NCBI RefSeq assembly: GCF_000518685.1
Contig: NZ_KI912471.1
Span: forward strand, 78,948-142,947
Length of the DNA stretch: 64,000 nucleotides
Origin: Eubacterium xylanophilum ATCC 35991
GTDB taxonomy: Bacteria; Bacillota; Clostridia; Lachnospirales; Lachnospiraceae
Direction of reading: 5' to 3'
The position numbers and the translations under genes were made by a program. Under the pieces are notes generated by a model, which saw only the letters and a list, made by a program, of their open reading frames with translations, made no database searches and had not been told where the DNA came from. Shown in pieces: positions 1 through 8,644 of this stretch (positions are counted from its first letter, which is position 1; each line of letters opens with the position of its first letter).

Positions 1-707
1 GAGCTGCTGCAGGATGGGTGCAGTATACTAAAGCAATGGATGCTACAAAACTTGTGATAAGTGGAAATGTGAAGAGTGTAGGATATATGTGTTTTGAAGA
101 TTTTACTGAACTAGAAGAGGTTGTTTTGCCGAAAGGAATAGAGAAAATTTCGGCAGATTCATTTCTGAATTGTGGAAATTTAAAAAAAATATCTCTGCCG
201 TCTGGCTTGAGGAAAATAGGAGATGGAGCATTTGGCTTCTCTATAATAGAAAAACTAGTGATACCTGGTACGGTAAAAAAAATAGGAGAAGGCTCGTTAG
301 CTGCTATTTCGACTTTAAAAGAGTTAACTCTAAAAAACGGGGTAAGAGAGTTAGGAGACAGCTTCCTAGATTCAGATCCCAGACTCAGAAAACTTCGATT
401 ACCAAAATCACTAAGAGTACTGGATAAGTACTGTCTTATAGGCTGCGGTCTGAAAAAAGTAACCATACCATCCGGAGTCACCAATATCCGAGAAGGATCT
501 TTTTCAGATATGAAAAAGCTTAAAACAATAAAAATTAAGTCAGTTAAAGTTAAGGAATGGGGGAAAAAACTCTTTTATACTTTTGGTAGAAAACCGCACA
601 AAATCAAGGTGATTGTCCCAAAGTCAAAGTACAAAGAGTACAAGAAGATAATAATGAAGAATGCAGGGAACAAGAAGGTGAAAGTTGTAAAAGCCAAGAA
701 GTTTTGA
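1..707 (+). CDS. Leucine-rich-repeat (BspA-like) protein, 5' partial
   Basis: The reading frame is open to the left edge, so the true start lies outside the window; the GTG at 18 is not convincing. The visible part is a run of about 23-residue repeats of the LRR_5/BspA type (pattern L..I.LP.G...IG...F), for example around residues 30-60 and 60-110, followed by a lysine-rich C-terminus. Proteins of this family are usually secreted or surface-attached and bind other proteins or polymers; the export signal would be in the missing N-terminal part. It ends 35 bases before the coaD promoter and is probably a separate unit. The family is fairly certain from repeat periodicity; the ligand is unknown. 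Confidence 0.75.
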   Translation, partial: AAAGWVQYTKAMDATKLVISGNVKSVGYMCFEDFTELEEVVLPKGIEKISADSFLNCGNLKKISLPSGLRKIGDGAFGFSIIEKLVIPGTVKKIGEGSLAAISTLKELTLKNGVRELGDSFLDSDPRLRKLRLPKSLRVLDKYCLIGCGLKKVTIPSGVTNIREGSFSDMKKLKTIKIKSVKVKEWGKKLFYTFGRKPHKIKVIVPKSKYKEYKKIIMKNAGNKKVKVVKAKKF

Positions 708-741
708 GGTTGGGCATATCATTATTGGGGTATATTTTTCC

Positions 742-770
742 TTGACATAGCGATTGGGCGGTGTTATTAT
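742..770 (+). promoter_or_regulatory. Sigma-A-type promoter for coaD
   Basis: TTGACA (742-747), 17-base spacer, TATTAT (765-770). Transcription would begin near 777 and read through the inverted repeat at 790-815 before coaD. A second possible -10, TATAAT at 837-842, has no good -35. Confidence 0.65.
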
Positions 771-789
771 AGTTACATAGGTTTTTATT

Positions 790-815
790 TTTTTTCACAA
801 AACTTTGTGAAAAAA
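790..815. repeat. Perfect inverted repeat in coaD leader
   Basis: Twelve-base arms TTTTTTCACAAA (790-801) and TTTGTGAAAAAA (804-815) separated by AC. It lies just downstream of the coaD promoter, so it could be an operator or an RNA hairpin. There is no U-run after it on the + strand. The arm order (TCACA then TGTGA) is opposite to Crp and Rex consensus sites. Confidence 0.6.
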
Positions 816-874
816 TTAACAAACTTATTCGTTTAGTATAATCAATTGTAGTTATACGAAAGGATTTTGAGATT

Positions 875-1339
875 ATGAAGGCGATTTTTCCAGGAAGTTT
901 TGATCCGATTACACTCGGACATCTTGACTTAATTGAAAGAGGTTCGACTCTATATGATGAGTTGATAGTCGTTATACTTGAGAATAATTCCAAGAATCCT
1001 ATGTTTTCTATTGAAGAGAGAATTACTATGATTGAAGAGGCCACTAGTCACCTTGATAATGTCAGAGTTGATACTTATTCGGGACTCACTGTAGATTATT
1101 GCAAAGACAATGGTATTCATTGCATGCTTCGCGGCTTGAGAAATGATATTGATTTCGAGTATGAAAAGCAGCTAGAGACGATTAATCACAGATTGAGCGA
1201 AAGTGTAGAGACAGTATTTTTGATGACTCGAGCGGAACATTTTCACATAAGCTCATCGGCAGTTAAAGAGTTGCTATTATATAAGCAAGATGTGGACGAA
1301 TACGTTCCTCAGGCAGTTGTGAATCATATTAATCATTAG
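875..1339 (+). CDS. coaD: Phosphopantetheine adenylyltransferase
   Basis: Transfers AMP from ATP to 4'-phosphopantetheine, making dephospho-CoA, the penultimate step of CoA synthesis; cytosolic. The 154 residues are close to the usual 155-165. The nucleotidyltransferase signature is present: N-terminal FPGSFDP, then TLGH at 13-16 (the [HT]xGH motif), RGLR at 86-89 and ISSS at 125-128 (the ISSxxVR-type ATP-binding motif). The ATG at 875 has AAAGGA ten bases upstream. It has its own promoter and sits directly before a CoA-dependent pathway, although a gap of 84 bases separates it from thl. Confidence 0.96.
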   Translation: MKAIFPGSFDPITLGHLDLIERGSTLYDELIVVILENNSKNPMFSIEERITMIEEATSHLDNVRVDTYSGLTVDYCKDNGIHCMLRGLRNDIDFEYEKQLETINHRLSESVETVFLMTRAEHFHISSSAVKELLLYKQDVDEYVPQAVVNHINH

Positions 1340-1351
1340 TTTTGTAAAATG

Positions 1352-1397
1352 CGAATTTTTTATTCGTAGAGATATAAAAATATGGCAGTATTTGCCA
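1352..1397. promoter_or_regulatory. Two small inverted repeats before thl
   Basis: CGAAT-TTTTT-ATTCG (1352-1366) could be a weak terminator or hairpin after coaD. TGGCA-N5-TGCCA (1383-1397) lies just before the thl ribosome site at 1411-1417 and looks like a small operator. I do not see a convincing -35/-10 pair for thl, although TATAAA near 1372 is a candidate -10. Confidence 0.35.
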
Positions 1398-1423
1398 AAA
1401 ATATTAAGGAGGATTTATTAATC

Positions 1424-2611
1424 ATGTCAAAGAAAGTAGTATTAGCAGGCGCATGTCGTACTGCAATAGGTAAGATGGGTGGAGCTCTTAGCACAACACC
1501 TGCACCAGTCCTTGGATCAATCGTTATTGAAGAGGCACTTAAGAGAGCAGGGGTTCCAAAGGATGCTGTAGATCACGTCTATATGGGATGTGTTATCCAG
1601 GCAGGTCTCGGACAGAATGTTGCACGTCAGGCTTCTATCAATGCAGGACTTCCTATTGAAACAACAGCTGTTACAGTTAACGTAGTATGTGGATCAGGAC
1701 TTAACTGTGTTAATATGGCTGCGCAGATGATTCAGGCAGGCGATGCTGATATCGTTGTTGCCGGAGGTATGGAGAACATGTCTATGGCACCATACGCTGA
1801 CATGAACGGTCGTTTCGGTCATCGTATGAACAATGCAACACTTGTTGATACAATGGTTAATGATGCTCTTTGGGATGCATTCAATCAGTATCATATGATG
1901 ATTACAGCAGAGAACGTTGCAGAGCAGTATGGTCTTACTCGTGAGGAGTTGGACGAGTTTGCTGCCAACAGCCAGCAGAAGTGCGAGAAGGCTATGGCTG
2001 AAGGTAAATTCAAAGACGAGATCGTTCCTGTTGAAGTTAAGCAGAAAAAGCAGACAATCGTATTTGATACAGATGAGGGACCACGTGCCGGTACAACAGC
2101 AGAGACACTTGCAAGTCTTAGATGCTGCAGTGGAAAGAAAGAAGGCGGAGTTGTTACTGCTGGTAACGCTTCTGGAATCAATGATGGAGCTGCTGCAATC
2201 GTTGTTATGAGCGAAGAGAAAGCTAAGGAGCTCGGTGTTAAGCCTATGGCTACATTCGTAGCAGGTGCTCTTGGTGGAGTAGATCCTAAGATCATGGGTG
2301 TTGGACCTGTTGCATCTACTAAGAAAGTATTCGAGAAGACTGGTCTCACAGTTGATGATATGGATCTCATCGAGGCAAATGAGGCATTTGCAGCTCAGTC
2401 TGTAGCAGTTGGTAAGGAACTTGGATTCGACCCAGAGAAGCTCAATGTTAACGGTGGTGCAATTGCACTTGGACATCCGGTTGGTGCTTCAGGATGTAGA
2501 ATCCTTGTAACACTTCTTCATGAGATGCAGAAGAGAGATGCTAAGAAGGGTCTTGCAACTCTTTGTATCGGTGGAGGAATGGGCTGTTCTACAATCGTAG
2601 AAAGAGACTAA
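1424..2611 (+). CDS. thl: Acetyl-CoA C-acetyltransferase (thiolase)
   Basis: Condenses two acetyl-CoA to acetoacetyl-CoA, the first step of butyrate formation. I start it at ATG 1424, after AAGGAGG at 1411-1417; an upstream in-frame ATG at 1382 adds 14 atypical residues and would place the ribosome site inside the gene. The 395-residue product shows the thiolase hallmarks: nucleophile Cys89 in VVCGSGL, the C-terminal [14 protein letters not shown] loop with its catalytic histidine, and the second cysteine in GGGMGCS. First gene of the operon thl-crt-hbd-bcd-etfB-etfA. Its codons look more selected (many CTT, GCT, CGT) than those of the flanking accessory genes, which fits high expression. Confidence 0.97.
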   Translation: MSKKVVLAGACRTAIGKMGGALSTTPAPVLGSIVIEEALKRAGVPKDAVDHVYMGCVIQAGLGQNVARQASINAGLPIETTAVTVNVVCGSGLNCVNMAAQMIQAGDADIVVAGGMENMSMAPYADMNGRFGHRMNNATLVDTMVNDALWDAFNQYHMMITAENVAEQYGLTREELDEFAANSQQKCEKAMAEGKFKDEIVPVEVKQKKQTIVFDTDEGPRAGTTAETLASLRCCSGKKEGGVVTAGNASGINDGAAAIVVMSEEKAKELGVKPMATFVAGALGGVDPKIMGVGPVASTKKVFEKTGLTVDDMDLIEANEAFAAQSVAVGKELGFDPEKLNVNGGAIALGHPVGASGCRILVTLLHEMQKRDAKKGLATLCIGGGMGCSTIVERD

Positions 2612-2657
2612 TTTCTTAGCAGAATATTTTAATATTATAAAAAATAGGAGATAAACA

Positions 2658-3449
2658 ATGGAATTTATTAAGTATGAAGTGGAAGATATGGTTGGAATGA
2701 TTACAATCAATCGTCCAAAAGCATTGAATGCACTTAACAGCCAGGTTCTTGATGAGTTGAACGAGACTCTCGATTCAGTTGATCTTGAAAATGTTCGCTG
2801 CCTTATTCTCACAGGAGAAGGTGAAAAGTCTTTCGTAGCCGGCGCAGATATCGGTGAGATGAGCACACTTACAAAGGCTGAAGGCGAAGCATTTGGCAAG
2901 AAAGGTAATGATGTATTTAGAAAGCTCGAGACATTCCCTATTCCAGTTATCGCTGCTGTCAATGGATTTGCACTCGGTGGTGGATGTGAGATTTCTATGA
3001 GCTGTGATATCAGAATTTGTTCTGAAAATGCTGTATTCGGTCAGCCAGAGGTTGGCCTTGGAATTACACCTGGTTTTGGTGGAACACAGAGACTTGCAAG
3101 AGTTATTCCTGTAGGAATGGCTAAGCAGCTCATCTATACAGCTAGAAATATCAAAGCTGATGAGGCTTATAGAGTAGGTCTTGTAAATGCAGTTTACCCA
3201 CTTGAGGAGCTTATTCCGGCAGCTAAGAAGATGGCTGCAGGTATTGCTATGCAGGCACCTATTGCCGTTCGCAACTGCAAGAAGGCTATCAATGAGGGAT
3301 TGCAGGTTGATATGGATCAGGCAATTGTAATTGAAGAGAAGCTCTTTGGAGACTGCTTTGAGACAGAGGATCAGAGAGCAGGAATGGGCAACTTCCTTGA
3401 AAAAGACAAAGAAAAGAAGTTAAAAGTAGTTCCATTTAAGAATAAATAA
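2658..3449 (+). CDS. crt: Crotonase (3-hydroxybutyryl-CoA dehydratase)
   Basis: Dehydrates 3-hydroxybutyryl-CoA to crotonyl-CoA. The 263 residues have the enoyl-CoA hydratase fold: the oxyanion-hole segment VAGADI at 60-65, a second oxyanion glycine in ALGGGCE, and the two catalytic glutamates Glu111 (GGGCE) and Glu131 (FGQPE). ATG at 2658 follows TAGGAG. It lies 46 bases after thl and 19 before hbd, in the order used by several clostridial butyrate operons. Confidence 0.96.
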   Translation: MEFIKYEVEDMVGMITINRPKALNALNSQVLDELNETLDSVDLENVRCLILTGEGEKSFVAGADIGEMSTLTKAEGEAFGKKGNDVFRKLETFPIPVIAAVNGFALGGGCEISMSCDIRICSENAVFGQPEVGLGITPGFGGTQRLARVIPVGMAKQLIYTARNIKADEAYRVGLVNAVYPLEELIPAAKKMAAGIAMQAPIAVRNCKKAINEGLQVDMDQAIVIEEKLFGDCFETEDQRAGMGNFLEKDKEKKLKVVPFKNK

Positions 3450-3468
3450 TATTTCGGAGGTAATTATA

Positions 3469-4308
3469 ATGAAAGTAGGCGTTATTGGTGCAGGTACCAT
3501 GGGATCTGGTATCGCTCAGGCATTTGCAATGACAGATGGTTATGAAGTTTGTCTTTGCGACATTAATGATGAATTTGCAGCAAATGGAAAGGCAAAAATC
3601 GAGAAGAATCTTTCTTTCCTCGTAAAGAAAGAGAAGATTGATCAGGCTAAGGCTGATTCTATCCTTGCTAAGGTTACAACAGGTACAAAAGAGATTTGTA
3701 CAGAGTGTGATCTCGTAGTTGAGGCTGCTCTTGAGGTAATGGAGATTAAGCAGCAGACATTTAAGGAACTTCAGGATATCGTTGGTCCTAATTGTATCTT
3801 TGCTACTAATACATCATCTCTTTCTGTTACAGAGATTGGTAAGGGACTTGACAGACCAGTTATCGGTATGCACTTCTTCAATCCTGCAGATAGAATGAAG
3901 CTCATCGAGGTAATTCGCGGTGGTAATACTACAGACGAGATGAATGACAAGATTATCGAGATTTCTAAGGAAATCGGCAAGACTCCAGTTCAGATCAATG
4001 AGGCTGCTGGTTTTGCAGTTAACAGACTTCTTATCACAATGATTAACGAAGCTTGTTATGAAGTTATGGAAGGTGTAGCTTCTGTAGAAGATATCGATAC
4101 ATCAATGAAGCTTGGATGTAATCATCCAATGGGTCCGCTTGAGCTCGGTGACTTTATCGGACTTGATATCTGTCTTGCAATCATGGATGTACTCTATGAT
4201 GAGTTCAGTGATTCTAAGTACCGTGCATGTCCACTTCTTCGCAAGATGGTTCGTGCTGGTAAGCTTGGTAGAAAGACAGGATGCGGATTCTACGATTATT
4301 CAAAATAA
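3469..4308 (+). CDS. hbd: 3-hydroxybutyryl-CoA dehydrogenase
   Basis: Reduces acetoacetyl-CoA to (S)-3-hydroxybutyryl-CoA. The 279-residue protein starts with the Rossmann dinucleotide motif GAGTMGSG (residues 7-14). The catalytic histidine is His135 in GMHFFNPA, preceded by the NTSSLS segment at 114-119, and the C-terminal half is the helical dimerisation domain ending in [10 protein letters not shown] ribosome site (GGAGG) precedes ATG 3469 by 9 bases. The gap to bcd holds a strong stem-loop at 4344-4369. Confidence 0.96.
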   Translation: MKVGVIGAGTMGSGIAQAFAMTDGYEVCLCDINDEFAANGKAKIEKNLSFLVKKEKIDQAKADSILAKVTTGTKEICTECDLVVEAALEVMEIKQQTFKELQDIVGPNCIFATNTSSLSVTEIGKGLDRPVIGMHFFNPADRMKLIEVIRGGNTTDEMNDKIIEISKEIGKTPVQINEAAGFAVNRLLITMINEACYEVMEGVASVEDIDTSMKLGCNHPMGPLELGDFIGLDICLAIMDVLYDEFSDSKYRACPLLRKMVRAGKLGRKTGCGFYDYSK

Positions 4309-4343
4309 TAAGTGTTTAATATAGCACATTAGATGACTACAAC

Positions 4344-4369
4344 ATCGCCTCGTCCAAGGGCGGGGCGAT
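4344..4369 (+). ncRNA. Intercistronic stem-loop between hbd and bcd
   Basis: ATCGCCTCGTCC (4344-4355) pairs with GGGCGGGGCGAT (4358-4369) over about ten pairs including G-U pairs. It is the most GC-rich spot in the operon and is followed by ATATATAAACT rather than a U-run. It is therefore unlikely to terminate; RNA stabilisation, processing or partial attenuation is more plausible. Confidence 0.55.
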
Positions 4370-4401
4370 ATATATAAACTAATACAGGAGGTTCATGTAT
4401 A

Positions 4402-5556
4402 ATGGATTTTACTTTAGATCAAAAACATGAGGTCGCTAGATCTTTGTTTAGAGAGTTTGCTGAGAATGAAGTTAAGCCATTAGCTCAGGAAACAGATGAA
4501 ACAGAACAGTTCCCAAGAGAGACTGTTAAAAAGATGCAGAAATACGGATTCATGGGAATTGCAGTGCCAAAGGAATACGGCGGACAGGGATGCGATCCAC
4601 TTACATATGTTATGTGTGTAGAGGAATTGTCAAAAGTTTGTGGTACTACAGGTGTTATCGTAAGTGCACATTCTTCACTTTGCGCAGATCCTATCATGAT
4701 GTATGGTACTGAAGAACAGAAGCAGAAATACCTTGTACCACTTGCAAATGGTGAAAAGCTCGGAGCATTTGCTCTTACAGAGCCAGGTGCTGGTACAGAT
4801 GCTCAGGGATGTCAGACAAAGGCTGTTTTGGATGGCGACGAGTGGGTACTCAACGGTTCAAAGTGCTTTATCACAAATGGTAAAGAAGCAGATATTTATA
4901 TTGTTATTGCTATTACAAGCATTACTGAGGACAAGAGAGGACGCAAGAAGAAGAACTTCTCAACATTTATCGTTGAAAAGGGAACACCAGGATTTTCTTT
5001 TGGAACAAAAGAGAAGAAGATGGGTATCCGTGGTTCAGCAACATATGAGTTGATTTTTGAGGATTGCAGAATTCCAAAGGAAAACCTTCTCGGAGTTGAG
5101 GGCAAAGGTTTTGCAAATGCAATGCATACACTTGACGGTGGACGTATTGGTATTGCTGCTCAGGCACTTGGTATTGCTGAAGGAGCTCTCGAGACAACAA
5201 TTGCATATGTAAAAGAGAGAAAGCAGTTTGGTCGCTCTATCGCAGCTCAGCAGAACACACAGTTCCAGCTTGCTGATATGGCAACAAAGGTAGAAGCTGC
5301 TAGACATCTTGTATATAAAGCTGCTATGGCTAAAGCAACACAGAAGAATTACAGTGTTGAGGCTGCTATGGCTAAGTTGTATGCTGCAGAAGTTGCAATG
5401 GAAGTTACAACTAAGGCAGTTCAGTTACACGGTGGATATGGTTACATTCGCGAGTACGACGTAGAGCGTATGATGCGTGATGCTAAGATTACAGAGATTT
5501 ACGAAGGAACTTCAGAGGTTCAGCGTATGGTTATCTCTGGAAGCTTGTTAAGGTAA
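4402..5556 (+). CDS. bcd: Butyryl-CoA dehydrogenase
   Basis: Reduces crotonyl-CoA to butyryl-CoA; in clostridia it works as a complex with EtfAB that couples this step to ferredoxin reduction by NADH (flavin-based electron bifurcation). The 384 residues follow the short-chain acyl-CoA dehydrogenase plan: helical N-domain, middle FAD-binding beta domain (ALTEPGAGTDA and CFITNG motifs), C-terminal helical domain with the catalytic base Glu368 in YEGTSE. GGAGG precedes ATG 4402. etfB follows 13 bases after the stop, and its ribosome site overlaps the bcd stop codon. Confidence 0.96.
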   Translation: MDFTLDQKHEVARSLFREFAENEVKPLAQETDETEQFPRETVKKMQKYGFMGIAVPKEYGGQGCDPLTYVMCVEELSKVCGTTGVIVSAHSSLCADPIMMYGTEEQKQKYLVPLANGEKLGAFALTEPGAGTDAQGCQTKAVLDGDEWVLNGSKCFITNGKEADIYIVIAITSITEDKRGRKKKNFSTFIVEKGTPGFSFGTKEKKMGIRGSATYELIFEDCRIPKENLLGVEGKGFANAMHTLDGGRIGIAAQALGIAEGALETTIAYVKERKQFGRSIAAQQNTQFQLADMATKVEAARHLVYKAAMAKATQKNYSVEAAMAKLYAAEVAMEVTTKAVQLHGGYGYIREYDVERMMRDAKITEIYEGTSEVQRMVISGSLLR

Positions 5557-5569
5557 GGAGGTTGCAATC

Positions 5570-6361
5570 GTGAAAATAGTTGTTTGTATTAAACAGGTAC
5601 CTGATACAAAAGGTGGAGTTAAGTTTAACCCAGATGGTACACTTGATCGTGCTGCAATGCTTACTATCATGAATCCAGATGACAAAGCTGGTCTTGAGGC
5701 AGCACTTCGTATTAAAGAGCAGAACGGCGCTGAGGTTACAGTTCTTACAATGGGACTTCCAAAGGCAGAAGACGTTCTTCGTGAAGCAATTGCTATGGGT
5801 GCAGACAAGGGAATCCTTGTAACAGATAGAGTTTTGGGAGGAGCTGATACATGGGCTACTTCTACAACAATCGCTGGCGCACTTAGAAATATTGATTATG
5901 ATTTGATTATAACTGGTCGTCAGGCTATCGATGGAGATACAGCTCAGGTTGGTCCACAGATCTCAGAGCATCTTGATATTCCAGTTATTTCTTATGCAAA
6001 GGAAATCAAGATCGACGGAGATTATGTAATCGTTAGACGTGAGTATGACGATCGTTATCATGAGTTAAAGGCTAAGATGCCTTGTCTTGTTACCGCTCTT
6101 TCTGAGTTGAATGAGCCTAGATATATGACTCCAGGCGGAATCTTTGAGGCATTTGACAAAGAGCTCACACCTATCACAGTATGGGGCAGAGCAGACTTGA
6201 AAGATGTTGATGATTCTAACCTTGGACTTAAGGGTTCTCCAACAAAAATTGCGAAAGCTTCTGATAAGGTTCGCAAAGGAGCCGGAGAGAAGGTTGCTTT
6301 GGACGGAGCTGAAGGAGCATCTTACATTGTTGAAAAGTTAAAAGAGAAGCATGTAATCTAA
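5570..6361 (+). CDS. etfB: Electron transfer flavoprotein beta subunit
   Basis: Beta subunit of the electron-transferring flavoprotein that partners Bcd. In bifurcating ETFs this subunit carries the flavin that receives a hydride from NADH. The 263 residues begin KIVVCIKQVPDT and contain GRQAIDGDTAQVGPQ, both typical of clostridial EtfB. The start is GTG 5570, supported by AAGGAGG at 5555-5561, which overlaps the bcd stop; translation of bcd and etfB is therefore probably coupled. I infer bifurcation from pathway context and did not test the residues. Confidence 0.95.
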   Translation: MKIVVCIKQVPDTKGGVKFNPDGTLDRAAMLTIMNPDDKAGLEAALRIKEQNGAEVTVLTMGLPKAEDVLREAIAMGADKGILVTDRVLGGADTWATSTTIAGALRNIDYDLIITGRQAIDGDTAQVGPQISEHLDIPVISYAKEIKIDGDYVIVRREYDDRYHELKAKMPCLVTALSELNEPRYMTPGGIFEAFDKELTPITVWGRADLKDVDDSNLGLKGSPTKIAKASDKVRKGAGEKVALDGAEGASYIVEKLKEKHVI

Positions 6362-6385
6362 TTTAAAGGAAAAGTGGTGAATATA

Positions 6386-7429
6386 ATGAATTTAGAAGAA
6401 TACAAAGGTGTATATGTCTACGCACAACAGGTAGACAATGAGATTAGCGGTATCGCACTTGAGTTGCTTGGAAAAGCTAACGAACTCGCAAGTGATCTTG
6501 GCACTGAAGTAACTGCTGTTCTTGTTGGTTCAGGTGTATCTGGTCTTGTTGATACATTGGCTGAGTACGGAGCAGATAAAGTTATCGTAGTAGATGACCC
6601 TGAATTGAAAGAATACAGAACAGAGCCATATACACATGCACTTGCATCAGTTATTAATGAATATAAGCCAGAGATTATGCTTGTAGGAGCAACTGCTATT
6701 GGTCGTGACCTCGGCCCTAGAGTTTCTGCAAGAGTAGCTACAGGACTTACAGCTGACTGTACAGTTCTTGAAATCGGTGATTTCCCATTAAATGTAGCTC
6801 CTGGTAAAGAAGATACTCAGAAGCACAATCAGCTTCTTATGACTCGTCCTGCATTCGGTGGTAATACAATTGCTACTATCGCATGTCCAGACAACCGCCC
6901 ACAGATGGCAACAGTTCGTCCTGGTGTTATGCAGAAAATCGAGCCTAAGAAGGGTGCTAAAGCAGAAGTTATCGAGTTCAATCCTGGATTTACTCCAAAT
7001 GATAAGTATGTTGAGATCCTCAACATCGTTAAGGATATGTCCGAGACTGTTGATATTATGGATGCTAAGATTCTTGTATCAGGTGGTCGTGGAGTTGGAT
7101 CAAAGGAGAATTTCAAGCTTCTTGAGGACCTTGCAGAGGTTATTGGCGGAACAGTAAGTTGTTCACGTGCTGTAGTTGAGAATGACTGGTTGACAGTTGA
7201 TAGACAGGTTGGTCAGACAGGAAAAACTGTACGTCCTAATGTTTACTTCGCAATCGGTATTTCTGGTGCTATTCAGCATACTGCAGGAATGGAAGAGTCT
7301 GATATCATTATTGCTATCAATAAAGATCCAGATGCTCCAATCTTTGATGTTGCTGACTACGGTATCGTAGGAGATCTTAACAAGATCGTTCCACAGCTTA
7401 CAGAGATGTTGAAAGCAGAAGTTAAATAA
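6386..7429 (+). CDS. etfA: Electron transfer flavoprotein alpha subunit
   Basis: Alpha subunit of the Bcd-linked ETF, holding the C-terminal FAD. The C-terminal FAD domain is clear (SGGRGVGSKENF, then VGQTGKTVRPNVY and GISGAIQHTAGM). I prefer ATG 6386, giving MNLEEYKGVYVY and 347 residues, like clostridial EtfA. GTG codons at 6374 and 6377 are possible, and AAAGGA at 6365-6370 is well spaced for 6377, so the exact start is uncertain by 3-4 residues. Last gene of the operon; two hairpins follow. Confidence 0.95.
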   Translation: MNLEEYKGVYVYAQQVDNEISGIALELLGKANELASDLGTEVTAVLVGSGVSGLVDTLAEYGADKVIVVDDPELKEYRTEPYTHALASVINEYKPEIMLVGATAIGRDLGPRVSARVATGLTADCTVLEIGDFPLNVAPGKEDTQKHNQLLMTRPAFGGNTIATIACPDNRPQMATVRPGVMQKIEPKKGAKAEVIEFNPGFTPNDKYVEILNIVKDMSETVDIMDAKILVSGGRGVGSKENFKLLEDLAEVIGGTVSCSRAVVENDWLTVDRQVGQTGKTVRPNVYFAIGISGAIQHTAGMEESDIIIAINKDPDAPIFDVADYGIVGDLNKIVPQLTEMLKAEVK

Positions 7430-7446
7430 TTATAATTTTGAGATAA

Positions 7447-7509
7447 AGAGGGAATCTCATTCTGACGAGATTCCCTCTACATTTATAGTCCCTCGCATTT
7501 GCTGAGGGA
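7447..7509 (+). terminator. Tandem hairpins ending the butyrate operon
   Basis: First hairpin: AGAGGGAATCTC (7447-7458) and GAGATTCCCTCT (7467-7478), a perfect 12-bp stem with an 8-base loop. Second: TCCCTC (7489-7494) and GAGGGA (7504-7509). U-runs are short after both, so they may act together or protect the 3' end. Confidence 0.7.
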
Positions 7510-7541
7510 TAAATTTATATATTTAAAAGAGGGGTATTCTT

Positions 7542-8384
7542 ATGCAAAGAATAAATTTTAGGTTTCCAGGCGGTAAAGCCAAGGCATTTACAATTAGTTA
7601 TGATGACAACACAACCGGAGATGCCAGATTGATAAAAAAAATGGAAGAGTATGGTATTAAAGGAACATTTAACATAATCGCTTCAGAGATACCAGAAGAA
7701 GAAGACCAAAATCCTAAAGATCCAACTTATGTTTTCTTGTCATATGATCATGCTAAGGAGCTCTATTCTAAGCCTATCATAGAGCCTGCAAATCATGGAT
7801 ACACTCATAAATGGATGCAAACTGTACCTGCAACTGTTGCAATGGAGGATATAGTTAAATGTCGTGTGACACTTGAAAAAATGTTCGGAGAGATTATAAC
7901 TGGCTTTGCTTACCCATATGGAACATATAATGACAAGCTAAAGGAGATTATTGGCATGGCAGGCATAACTTATGCCAGAACAGTTTGCTCAACCAGAGAA
8001 TTTGATCTGCCAACAGACTGGCTGGAATTAAACCCAACTTGCCATCATGATGATCCGGAGTTGAAAAAAATAGCAGAAAATTTTGTCAATTTAAAACCGG
8101 AAAATGAACCAAAAATGTTCTATGTTTGGGGGCATACTTTTGAGTTTGACAGGAACGATAACTGGGAATTAGTGGATGAATTCTTTGATATGATTGGTGG
8201 TCATGATGACATATGGTATGCCACTAATGGAGAGATTTGTTCATATTGCAATGTTTGCGAAAAATTGCAATATTCGGCGGATTCAAGCATTATTCACAAC
8301 CCAACTGACAAAAAAATTTGGATGGAAATTGATAATATTTTAGTAACTTTAGAGCCCGGAGAAACCTATTTTGCTAGGGTATAA
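7542..8384 (+). CDS. Polysaccharide deacetylase (NodB homology) family protein
   Basis: Predicted metal-dependent deacetylase of carbohydrate esterase family 4 type. Motif 1 appears as FTISYDD (Asp21/Asp22), motif 2 as HGYTH (His85 and His89, the usual metal ligands) and motif 3 as YPYGTYND near 125. There is no signal peptide, so the 280-residue enzyme appears cytosolic and may act on short acetylated sugars rather than polymer. After the catalytic domain comes a small beta-rich tail. It has its own ribosome site (GAGGGG) and sits between the butyrate operon and the SGNH hydrolase; both neighbours could remove acetyl groups from hemicellulose fragments. Substrate not determinable. Confidence 0.8.
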   Translation: MQRINFRFPGGKAKAFTISYDDNTTGDARLIKKMEEYGIKGTFNIIASEIPEEEDQNPKDPTYVFLSYDHAKELYSKPIIEPANHGYTHKWMQTVPATVAMEDIVKCRVTLEKMFGEIITGFAYPYGTYNDKLKEIIGMAGITYARTVCSTREFDLPTDWLELNPTCHHDDPELKKIAENFVNLKPENEPKMFYVWGHTFEFDRNDNWELVDEFFDMIGGHDDIWYATNGEICSYCNVCEKLQYSADSSIIHNPTDKKIWMEIDNILVTLEPGETYFARV

Positions 8385-8418
8385 CCTTTTATTTATGTTA
8401 CTATAAAAAAATTTCTAT

Positions 8419-8644
8419 TTGACTTTGTATTTATCTGTGATAAAATAGGTATTGTAGATAAGATGTTTGAGCAAAATTTAAAATGTTTTATCGATTGAAT
8501 GTTGCAGACGAGTGATTATTTGATAATCCTTTTTCATACTTTTTTCTAGAGTGGTACTAGTTTTTTAGTGCCACTTACTTTTTTTAAAGAAAAGTAATAA
8601 CATACTTTGGGTTATATGAAGTTAGTTTTTGAGAGGAGAATAGT
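8419..8644 (+). promoter_or_regulatory. Promoter and long leader of the SGNH hydrolase gene
   Basis: TTGACT (8419-8424), 16-base spacer, TAAAAT (8441-8446) would start a transcript near 8453, giving a leader of about 190 bases. The leader contains the terminator-like hairpin at 8550-8589 and ends with GAGAGGAG before ATG 8645. The layout (promoter, leader, terminator, gene) is that of an attenuator or riboswitch, but I recognise no known aptamer. Confidence 0.5.
8550..8589 (+). terminator. Terminator-like hairpin in the leader before the SGNH gene
   Basis: AGTGGTACTA (8550-8559), loop GTTTTT, TAGTGCCACT (8566-8575), then TACTTTTTTT. It could end transcripts from the deacetylase gene or attenuate the downstream gene. 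Confidence 0.7.

Noticed and set aside
790-815. Rex or Crp binding site at the coaD palindrome
   Set aside because: Arms are in the opposite order (TCACA...TGTGA) to Crp (TGTGA...TCACA) and Rex (TTGTGAA/TTGTTAA first) sites.
604-1044. Open frame of 146 codons on the - strand across coaD and its promoter
   Set aside because: It overlaps coaD and the LRR gene end antisense, has no ribosome site, and shows no domain.
1694-2476. Open frame of 260 codons on the - strand inside thl
   Set aside because: Cys/Ser/Leu-rich translation with no recognisable domain and no ribosome site; it mirrors the codon bias of thl.
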